A DNA stretch of 64,000 nt from Knoellia sinensis KCTC 19936 (GTDB lineage: Bacteria; Actinomycetota; Actinomycetes; Actinomycetales; Dermatophilaceae), in NCBI RefSeq assembly GCF_000768705.1, contig NZ_AVPJ01000014.1:30452-94451 (forward strand), written 5' to 3'. The position numbers were made by a program, and so were the translations under genes. Of the stretch, positions 15,559 through 22,521 are shown one piece after another. The first letter of the stretch is position 1. Each line of letters begins with the position of its first letter. The notes beneath the pieces are model-generated. The model saw only the letters and a list, made by a program, of their open reading frames with translations. It searched no databases and was not told where the DNA came from.

Positions 15559-17543
15559 TGACTGAGACGGTTCGGCTCACGGTGGCCCAGGCGCTCGTGC
15601 GTTTCCTGTCGCAGCAGTGGACTGAGCGTGACGGCGAGCGGCAGCGCCTCTTCGCCGGGTTCCTCGGCATCTTCGGGCACGGCAACCTCGCGGGCGTGGG
15701 CCAGGCCCTGCTGGAGGAAGAGGTGCGCGCCACGGAGCGCGGCGCCGCGCCGGTGCTGCCCTATGTCATGGCTCGCAATGAGCAGGCGATGGTGCACACG
15801 GCCGTCGGCTTCGCGAAGCAGAAGGACCGCCTCCAGACATGGGCCTGCACTGCCTCGGTCGGGCCGGGTTCGACGAACATGCTGACTGGGGCCGCGCTGG
15901 CCACGATCAACCGGATTCCGGTGCTGCTCTTGCCTTCCGGCCCCTTCGCGTCGCGCGTCGCCGCACCGGTGCTGCAGGAACTCGAGACCCCGTATGCCGG
16001 TGACCTCATTGTCAATGACGCGTTCCGTCCGTTGTCGCGCTTCTATGACGAGGTGGTCAGGCCCGAGCAGTTGCCCTCGGCGCTGCTGTCGGCGATGCGC
16101 GTGCTCACGGACCCGGTGGACACGGGGGCGGTGACGATCTCGCTGCCGCAGGACGTGCAGTCCGAAGCGTTCGACTGGCCGACGGAACTGTTCGCGGAGC
16201 GGGTGTGGCACGTGCGTCGGCCCCCTCCCGAGACGTCGCGGGTGGAGGCTGCTGCGTCGATCATCCGGTCCGCGAAGAAGCCGCTCATCGTCGCGGGCGG
16301 TGGGGTGCACTACTCGGGAGCAGAACGGGCGCTGGCCGAATTCGCCTCGGCCACAGGCATTCCCGTCGCTGAGACCCAGGCCGGCAAGGGATCGTTGCTG
16401 CATGGCCACCCGCAGCTGCTCGGTGGCATCGGTGCAACCGGGACGACCGCCGCCAATGCGGTGGCCGCCGACGCAGACGTCGTCATCGGGGTGGGCACGA
16501 GGTGGAGCGACTTCACCACTGCTTCCCGAACAGCGTTTGCCCACAGGGGAGTTCGCTTCGTCAACCTCAATGTCGCGGCGTCCGACGCGGTCAAGCTCGC
16601 GGGCCTCTCAGTCGTTGGTGATGCCAGAGAGACGCTCCTCGCCCTGACCTCGGCCCTGTCGGGGTGGTCCGTGCCAGACCCCTATCGGAAGCGCCAGGGC
16701 ACCCTGTGGCGCCGATGGGACAAGGCCGTGTGGACGGCATACGATCCGCCGGCCTCGGTGACCGAGGCGTTGGGCGACGGAGTGCTCACCCAGGCGACCG
16801 TCATCGGTGCCGTCAACGAGTTGAGTGATCCACGTGACGTCGTCGTGTGCGCAGCCGGGTCGATGCCCGGCGACCTGCACAAGCTGTGGCGCGTGCGCGA
16901 TCGCAAGGGCTATCACATCGAGTACGGCTACTCCTGCATGGGCTACGAGGTGCCCGCGTCCATCGGGGTGCGCTGGGCGGACCCGACCCGCGACGTCTTC
17001 GCGATGGTGGGTGACGGCGGCTACCTCATGATGCCGACCGAGCTCGTCACGGCGGTTCAGGAGCGGGTCAAGGTCATCGTCGTCCTCGTGCAGAACCACG
17101 GATTCCAGTCCATCGGTTCGCTGTCCGAGAGCGTGGGCTCTGGGCGGTTCGGGACCGAGTATCGGAGGCGCGGGCCGGAGTCGCACCGACTGGACGGCGA
17201 GCGTCTGCCAGTCGACCTGGCCGCCAACGCACGCAGCCTCGGGGCACACGTCATCGAGGCGTCCTCGCGGGGCGAACTCGAGGAAGCCATCGTGTCCGCG
17301 AAGGCCTGGCCCCCGGACGGTGGGCCGGTCGTCATCCACGTCGGGACCGACCCCAGCGTCGGCGCACCCGACAGCGAGAGCTGGTGGGACGTGCCGGTGG
17401 CACAGGTCAGTGAACTCGACTCGACGCGCGCTGCTCAGCGGGCGTATGCCGTCCGCAAAGAGTCCCAGCGCCCGTACCTTGAGCCTGCCGAGACCGCGCA
17501 GACATTGTCCCCCCACCCCGCCGAACCCGAAGGATCACCATGA
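15558..17543 (+). CDS. iolD: 3D-(3,5/4)-trihydroxycyclohexane-1,2-dione hydrolase
   Basis: Thiamine-diphosphate enzyme that opens the inositol-derived ring. 661 residues. The N-terminal Pyr domain has the catalytic glutamate in ARNEQAMVHTA and GPGSTNMLTGA. A middle domain follows (LIVAGGGVHYSGAERAL), then the C-terminal PP domain with GDGGYLMMPTE binding the cofactor and magnesium. YGYSCMGYEVPASIGVRWA is characteristic of IolD. ATG 15558 overlaps the iolB stop (TGATG); in-frame codons further upstream lie inside iolB. Confidence 0.93.
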   Translation: MTETVRLTVAQALVRFLSQQWTERDGERQRLFAGFLGIFGHGNLAGVGQALLEEEVRATERGAAPVLPYVMARNEQAMVHTAVGFAKQKDRLQTWACTASVGPGSTNMLTGAALATINRIPVLLLPSGPFASRVAAPVLQELETPYAGDLIVNDAFRPLSRFYDEVVRPEQLPSALLSAMRVLTDPVDTGAVTISLPQDVQSEAFDWPTELFAERVWHVRRPPPETSRVEAAASIIRSAKKPLIVAGGGVHYSGAERALAEFASATGIPVAETQAGKGSLLHGHPQLLGGIGATGTTAANAVAADADVVIGVGTRWSDFTTASRTAFAHRGVRFVNLNVAASDAVKLAGLSVVGDARETLLALTSALSGWSVPDPYRKRQGTLWRRWDKAVWTAYDPPASVTEALGDGVLTQATVIGAVNELSDPRDVVVCAAGSMPGDLHKLWRVRDRKGYHIEYGYSCMGYEVPASIGVRWADPTRDVFAMVGDGGYLMMPTELVTAVQERVKVIVVLVQNHGFQSIGSLSESVGSGRFGTEYRRRGPESHRLDGERLPVDLAANARSLGAHVIEASSRGELEEAIVSAKAWPPDGGPVVIHVGTDPSVGAPDSESWWDVPVAQVSELDSTRAAQRAYAVRKESQRPYLEPAETAQTLSPHPAEPEGSP

Positions 17544-19042
17544 GCACTCCCACGCGCATCACCCACCTCATCGGCGGCCGGGCCTGGGACGGTCCCGTGG
17601 AACGGACGAGCCCGGTGTTCAACCCCGCCACGGGGGACGAGACGGGTGCTCTCGACCTTGCGTCGGCCGTGACCGTTGCCGAGGCTGTCACGACCGCTTC
17701 GCAAGCGTGGCGGTCGGGGTGGGGAACGTCGTCCCTGTCCGCTCGCACCCAGGTCCTCTTCCGGTTCCGTGAACTCCTCAACGAGCGCAAGGAGGAGATC
17801 GCTGCCCTCATCACCGCCGAGCACGGCAAGGTCCTGGCCGATGCGCTCGGGGAGGTGACCCGCGGGCTCGAGGTGGTCGAGTTCGCCTGCGGCATCCCGC
17901 ACCTGCTCAAGGGCGGGTTCACCGAGAACGCCTCGACCAAGGTGGACGTGTATTCGATCCGTCAGTCGTTGGGTGTCGTGGCGGTCATCTCGCCGTTCAA
18001 CTTCCCGGCGATGGTGCCGCTGTGGTTCGTGCCGGTGGCCATCGCCTGCGGCAACACCGTCGTGCTCAAGCCCAGCGAGAAGGATCCCTCGGCTGCGCTC
18101 GCGGTGGCGCGACTGTGGAGCGAGGCCGGCTTGCCCGACGGGGTGATGAACGTCGTCCACGGCGACAAGGAGGCCGTGGACGCTCTGCTCGAGCACCCGG
18201 ACGTGCGGGCGGTCTCGTTCGTGGGATCGACACCCATCGCCCGGTATGTCTATGAGACCGGAACGGCTCACGGCAAGCGGGTGCAGGCTCTCGGCGGGGC
18301 CAAGAACCACATGCTCGTGCTCCCCGACGCGGACCTCGACCTCGCCGCTGATGCGGCGGTCAACGCAGGGTTCGGCTCGGCGGGCGAGCGATGCATGGCA
18401 ATCTCGGCACTGCTCGCCGTCGAACCCATCGCGGACGAGCTCATCGAGAAGATCAAGGACCGGGTGGGCAAGCTGGTCACCGGGGACGGGACGCGAGGCG
18501 CCGACATGGGGCCGCTCGTGACGCAGGCGCACCGTGACCGGGTGGCGGGCTACCTCGACGCGGGGGTGGAGGCCGGGGCTGAACTCGTCGTGGACGGGCG
18601 CGAGGGCGATGTCGATGCCGAGGAGGGCGGGTTCTTCCTCCGCCCGACGCTGTTCGACAAGGTGGCGCCGGGCATGCCGGTCTATGACGACGAGATCTTC
18701 GGGCCGGTGCTCTCGGTCGTGCGGGTGCAGTCCTACGACGAGGGGCTGGAGCTCATCAATGCCAACCCCTATGGCAACGGGACGGCGATCTTCACCAACG
18801 ACGGTGGTGCTGCTCGGCGCTTCCAGAACGAGGTCGAGGTCGGGATGGTGGGCATCAACGTCCCGATCCCGGTGCCGATGGCGTACTACTCATTCGGCGG
18901 ATGGAAGAACTCGCTCTTCGGAGACAGCCATGCCCACGGCATGGAGGGCGTGCACTTCTTCACCCGCGGCAAGGTCGTGACCTCACGGTGGCTCGACCCC
19001 AGCCACGGTGGTCTCAACCTCGGATTCCCCCAGAACACCTGA
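17540..19042 (+). CDS. iolA: Methylmalonate-semialdehyde dehydrogenase, CoA-acylating
   Basis: Last gene of the operon. It turns malonate semialdehyde (or methylmalonate semialdehyde in valine breakdown) into acetyl- or propionyl-CoA with NAD+ and CoA. 500 residues, the normal length. Features are VVAVISPFNFPAMVPLWF near residue 150, the glycine motif FVGSTPIARYVY near residue 229, and the catalytic Cys in GSAGERCMA near residue 290. The C-terminal GWKNSLFGDSHAHG is a family hallmark. ATG 17540 has GAAGGAT upstream and overlaps the iolD stop. The alternative name is mmsA. Confidence 0.94.
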   Translation: MSTPTRITHLIGGRAWDGPVERTSPVFNPATGDETGALDLASAVTVAEAVTTASQAWRSGWGTSSLSARTQVLFRFRELLNERKEEIAALITAEHGKVLADALGEVTRGLEVVEFACGIPHLLKGGFTENASTKVDVYSIRQSLGVVAVISPFNFPAMVPLWFVPVAIACGNTVVLKPSEKDPSAALAVARLWSEAGLPDGVMNVVHGDKEAVDALLEHPDVRAVSFVGSTPIARYVYETGTAHGKRVQALGGAKNHMLVLPDADLDLAADAAVNAGFGSAGERCMAISALLAVEPIADELIEKIKDRVGKLVTGDGTRGADMGPLVTQAHRDRVAGYLDAGVEAGAELVVDGREGDVDAEEGGFFLRPTLFDKVAPGMPVYDDEIFGPVLSVVRVQSYDEGLELINANPYGNGTAIFTNDGGAARRFQNEVEVGMVGINVPIPVPMAYYSFGGWKNSLFGDSHAHGMEGVHFFTRGKVVTSRWLDPSHGGLNLGFPQNT

Positions 19043-19053
19043 CCACGCGCCCC

Positions 19054-19129
19054 TCGACTTTGTGCCCCATTGGGACACACACGACCGGCGGTAGGCCGCC
19101 CTCACGTGTCCCAATGGGGCACAAAGTCG
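19054..19129. repeat. Family A palindrome, copy A3
   Basis: Perfect arms of 24 bases or more (CGACTTTGTGCCCCATTGGG / CCCAATGGGGCACAAAGTCG), with GGCGG-TAGG-CCGCC in the loop. It lies between convergent iolA and mnhG, 12 bases after the iolA stop. A possible two-way terminator. Confidence 0.9.
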
Positions 19130-19146
19130 CGCGGCCGGGGAGGGGA

Positions 19147-19166
19147 GGAGAGGAGAGGAGAGGAGA
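19147..19166. repeat. Short GGAGA tandem repeat
   Basis: Four perfect GGAGA units plus partial units at both sides, just past the 3' end of mnhG. The homopurine run could be slippage-prone. It is outside coding sequence. Confidence 0.8.
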
Positions 19167-19171
19167 GGGAA

Positions 19172-19492
19172 TCAGTCGTCGGCGAGGTCGTCGCGGGTGA
19201 GCCGGGTGCGGTCGATGTGCCCCGCGCGCAACGCCGCACGGCCGAGCATGTGGGCCGAGACCGGCGCCGTGACCAGCTGGAAGACGGCGGCCAGTCCGAT
19301 GATCGTCAGCGCGCTGCGGTCCTCCACGCGCAGTGCCAGTCCCACCAGGACGAGCAGGACCCCGAGCGACTGGGGCTTCGCGGCAGCGTGCAGTCGCGTC
19401 AGCACATCGGGGAACCGGACGAGGCCGATGCCGGCGACGAGGGCGAGCAGGGACCCGAGGATCAGGCAGGCTCCGGCGAGGATGTCGATCAT
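19172..19492 (-). CDS. mnhG: Na+/H+ antiporter subunit G
   Basis: 106 residues, three predicted membrane helices. It matches MnhG/MrpG: GLVRFPDVLTRLHAAAKPQSLG is the family hallmark between helices 1 and 2. Part of the Mrp complex, which exports Na+ in exchange for H+ and supports pH and salt tolerance. Last gene of the mnhA-C-D-E-F-G operon; its start overlaps the mnhF stop (19489-19492). Confidence 0.92.
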   Translation of the reverse strand: MIDILAGACLILGSLLALVAGIGLVRFPDVLTRLHAAAKPQSLGVLLVLVGLALRVEDRSALTIIGLAAVFQLVTAPVSAHMLGRAALRAGHIDRTRLTRDDLADD

Positions 19493-19782
19493 GGCTGGTC
19501 ACTCTCCTCGAGGTGAGGGCTGCCGTCGCCGTCGCGGGCGGCGAACCGGGCGATGCTGACCGAACCGAGGAAGCCGACGAGTGAGAGGGCGAGCAGGACC
19601 GACACCGTGGTCGAATAGCGGCCCACCGCGGCGTGCACACCGACGGCACCGACGGTTGACGCGACGAACACGTCGGTGGCGACGGTGCGATCGAGCATCG
19701 ACGGGCCGCGCACCATGCGATACAGGCACAGCGCCCCACCCACCGCGAGCAGCGCAGCGCAGATGATGCCGACGACGATCAT
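19489..19782 (-). CDS. mnhF: Na+/H+ antiporter subunit F
   Basis: 97 residues, three membrane helices. LYRMVRGPSMLDRTVATDVF is the MnhF/MrpF hallmark. ATG 19782 overlaps the mnhE stop by four bases, which supports this start over the in-frame one at 19800. The acidic tail (HLEESDQP) is short. Confidence 0.92.
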   Translation of the reverse strand: MIVVGIICAALLAVGGALCLYRMVRGPSMLDRTVATDVFVASTVGAVGVHAAVGRYSTTVSVLLALSLVGFLGSVSIARFAARDGDGSPHLEESDQP

Positions 19783-20303
19783 GAGCCCACCTGAGCGCAC
19801 ACGGCGTCACGTTCCTCGCGAGGGGCGAAGGCCTTCACGACACGTTCCTCCTGGTCGAGGACGGACTGGCGGAACTGCTCGATGCGCTCGGGTGTCTCGG
19901 CGTCAAGGACATGGAGATAGATGGCGCTGTCTTCGGGGACGAGTTCGACGAGCAGGGATCCCGGGACGAGGCAGACGAGCTCCGACGTGATGGTCATGAT
20001 GAGCTCCGACCGAGTGCGCAGGCCCACGCGGAGGACGGCGCTCGCGGGTGGGCCGCTCGGACGAATGGCGAACCATGACACCTCGACGCTGGCGCGGATC
20101 AGATCCCAGAAGAAGCGCGCAGCCAGAACGAAGGTCGGCCATGGACGCAGGACCCAGGTCCACGGCGCCTTCGGGAATGGGAAGACGACGACGACGAACA
20201 CGGCCGCGAGGATCCCGCCGACGACGATCGTCGGCGTCACGGCGCCCCACAGCAGGATCCACACGATGGTCAGGCCGATGATCATCGGCAGCGAGCCACT
20301 CAT
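19779..20303 (-). CDS. mnhE: Na+/H+ antiporter subunit E
   Basis: 174 residues. Two or three N-terminal membrane helices are followed by a cytoplasmic domain. The MnhE/MrpE signature is LIRASVEVSWFAIRP, then MTITSELVCLVPGSLLVEL. ATG 20303 overlaps the mnhD stop (TCAT 20300-20303). The frame is open upstream, but that part is an Arg-rich shadow of mnhD. Confidence 0.92.
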   Translation of the reverse strand: MSGSLPMIIGLTIVWILLWGAVTPTIVVGGILAAVFVVVVFPFPKAPWTWVLRPWPTFVLAARFFWDLIRASVEVSWFAIRPSGPPASAVLRVGLRTRSELIMTITSELVCLVPGSLLVELVPEDSAIYLHVLDAETPERIEQFRQSVLDQEERVVKAFAPREERDAVCAQVGS

Positions 20304-21895
20304 TGCGGCCCCGCGAGGACGGCCTGGATGTACGGCGTGCGCTCCAGCAGCTCGGCGGCGGCGCGATCGGTGATGCCGAACAACGGCCCGGCAAACACCG
20401 TGAGGCCGACGCTGAACGTCACGAGCAGCACGGTCGGAAGGCCCATCGCCATGGGGAGCCGCTGCTTCGTCGCGACCTGTTGCCACTTCGTCGTGACCTG
20501 CGTCCCCGTCGAGACCTGGTCGTGTCCGTGCAGTGGTCCGTGCGACCAGTCATCGTCATCGTCGTGGTCGGCGTCGGGGTCGGCCGGCTGCCAGAAGGCG
20601 CGGTTCCACACCTTGGCAATGGCATACAGCGTGAGCAGGCTGGTGAGGATCGACATCGCCACCGTGACCAGCGCCAACCAGTCGCCTGCCGCGACGCCGG
20701 CCTGGCCGAGGGCCACCTTGCCGAGGAACCCCGAGAACGGGGGGATGCCGGCGAGGTTCATGGCGGGGACGAAGAAGACCACGGACAGGACTGGCGCCGT
20801 CCTGGCGAGACCCCCAAGGCGGTTGAGGTTCGTCGTGCCGCTGCGGTACTCGATGAGTCCTGCCACGAGGAACAGGACGGTCTGCACGGTGATGTGGTGG
20901 GCGATGTAGAAGATCGCTCCGGACAGGCCGAGCTGGGTCGCGAAGGCGACGCCGAAGAGCATGAACCCGATGTGGCTCACGAGGGTGAAGGACAGGATTC
21001 GTTTGATGTCCGACTGGGCGACGGCACCCAGGATGCCGATGACCATTGTCAGGATCGCCGCCCACAGGAGCAGCCCGCGCAACCCGTCACCGGGGAAGAC
21101 GAGGGTCTGGATCCGCACGATGGCATAGATGCCGACCTTGGTGAGGAGGCCGGCGAACACGGCGGTCACGGGCGCAGGGGCCGTGGGGTACGAGTCCGGG
21201 AGCCACGCCGACAGGGGGAAGACCGCGGCCTTGATGCAGAAGGTCGTGAGCAGGAGCAGTTGCAACATCTGCGCAATGCCGGAGGGCAGGTCGTCGACGC
21301 GTCCTGCCAGCTCCGCGAAGTTCACGGTTCCCGTTGCGGCATACACGGACGAGATCGCGATGAGGAAGATCGCCGACGAGATGAGGCTGACGATGACGTA
21401 GATCGTGCCGGCCCTGATGCGGGCCTCCGTGCCACCGAGGGTGATGAGCACATAGCTGGCCGCGAGGAGGATCTCGAATCCGACGAACAGATTGAACAGG
21501 TCGGCCGACAGGAACGCGTTGGACACCCCGGCGCTGAGCACGAGGAACGTCGGGTGGAAGACCGAGAGGGGTGTCTCGCGGCCATACTCGACGATGCCTT
21601 GCCCGAACGAGTACAGCAGGACGCACAGGGTGACGAAGGTCGACACGAGGAGCATCAGCGCCGAGAGTCGGTCCGCGATGAGGGAGATGCCAATGTCGGG
21701 TCCCCAGCCACCGATCTGGACGGACTGGGGGCCGTAGCGGTCGGCGCGGAAGAGGAGTGTGGCGGCCGTGATGACGACTGCCGTCAGCACGACCACTGAA
21801 ATGAGACGCTGCGCTGTCGCCGAGCGGCCGAGGACGAGGCAGAGGCCGGCACCCAACAGGGGGAGCAGGACGGGGAGTACGACGATCTGGGTCAT
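20300..21895 (-). CDS. mnhD: Na+/H+ antiporter subunit D
   Basis: 531 residues with about 14 membrane helices, homologous to the NuoN/NuoM proton-pumping subunits of complex I. Conserved pieces include GLLTKVGIYAIVRIQTLVFPG with the key lysine, the lysine-containing SDIKRILSFTLVSHIG, and the His pair in IFYIAHHITVQTVLF. A cytoplasmic Asp/His-rich loop (DADHDDDDDWSHGPLHGHD near residue 455) is unusual and might bind metal or only be a linker. Four-base overlaps on both sides place it firmly in the operon. Confidence 0.94.
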   Translation of the reverse strand: MTQIVVLPVLLPLLGAGLCLVLGRSATAQRLISVVVLTAVVITAATLLFRADRYGPQSVQIGGWGPDIGISLIADRLSALMLLVSTFVTLCVLLYSFGQGIVEYGRETPLSVFHPTFLVLSAGVSNAFLSADLFNLFVGFEILLAASYVLITLGGTEARIRAGTIYVIVSLISSAIFLIAISSVYAATGTVNFAELAGRVDDLPSGIAQMLQLLLLTTFCIKAAVFPLSAWLPDSYPTAPAPVTAVFAGLLTKVGIYAIVRIQTLVFPGDGLRGLLLWAAILTMVIGILGAVAQSDIKRILSFTLVSHIGFMLFGVAFATQLGLSGAIFYIAHHITVQTVLFLVAGLIEYRSGTTNLNRLGGLARTAPVLSVVFFVPAMNLAGIPPFSGFLGKVALGQAGVAAGDWLALVTVAMSILTSLLTLYAIAKVWNRAFWQPADPDADHDDDDDWSHGPLHGHDQVSTGTQVTTKWQQVATKQRLPMAMGLPTVLLVTFSVGLTVFAGPLFGITDRAAAELLERTPYIQAVLAGPQ

Positions 21896-22521
21896 CGGTC
21901 GTCCTCGGTCGTTCCGGTGTCGGGCTCCAGGTCGGGATCGCGCGACTGCTCGAGATCGGCCGCGTCCGTGGGGTCAGCGGCTCCGTCCGTGGGGCCGACC
22001 CACTGGGACCTCGTCGCTGCCTCCAGTTCCTCCGCGTCCTCTGCTGCGAGTGCGGCTGCAAGCTCGTCGTCGGAGACTCCGGTCCGCGGCGCAGGCAAGT
22101 CCTCGCCCTCCTCATCGGGCACTCCGGCCTCGATGTCGTCGAAGGTTGCCGACGTGTGGTCGAGATCGGCGCGGCGACGCACGAGGTCGTCCTCGACGTC
22201 GTCCTGAACGTCGTCATGGCCGCTGAGCTGCCACGCGCGATAGGCGAGCGCGAGTCCGAACGCCGTGACGCCGAGGGTGATGACGATGGCCGTGAGCACC
22301 ATCGCCTGGGGCAACGGGTCGGTCATCTGGCTGTCGTCCCCGGCGCCGATGATCGGCGCACCGCCGGCAGGGCCGGACGCCACGAGATAGGTGATGTTGA
22401 CGCCGTTCCCGAGCATGACCCATCCGACGAGGATTCGGGTCAGGCTGCGCTCGAGGACGAGGACGGTGCCGCACGCGACGAGGACGACGATCGCGATGAT
22501 GAGGACGTAGTTGGTCGCCAC
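21892..22521 (-). CDS. mnhC: Na+/H+ antiporter subunit C with a long acidic tail
   Basis: 209 residues from GTG 22521, which shares one base with the mnhA stop (TAG 22521-22523). The first 115 residues are the three-helix MnhC/MrpC/NuoK unit (GWVMLGNGVNITYLVASG, then TDPLPQAMVLTAIVITLG). The last 90 residues are a strongly acidic extension (DDVQDDVEDDL, DDIEAGVPDEEGED and further Asp/Glu clusters) that MnhC normally lacks. An in-frame upstream extension to 23034 is an Arg-rich shadow of mnhA. Confidence 0.93.
   Translation of the reverse strand: MATNYVLIIAIVVLVACGTVLVLERSLTRILVGWVMLGNGVNITYLVASGPAGGAPIIGAGDDSQMTDPLPQAMVLTAIVITLGVTAFGLALAYRAWQLSGHDDVQDDVEDDLVRRRADLDHTSATFDDIEAGVPDEEGEDLPAPRTGVSDDELAAALAAEDAEELEAATRSQWVGPTDGAADPTDAADLEQSRDPDLEPDTGTTEDDR

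Noticed and set aside
20303..21799. 498-codon plus-strand frame opposite mnhD
   Set aside because: Antisense shadow of a clear mnhD; composition is Asp/Glu/Arg/Gly-rich as expected from the opposite strand of GC-rich coding DNA.
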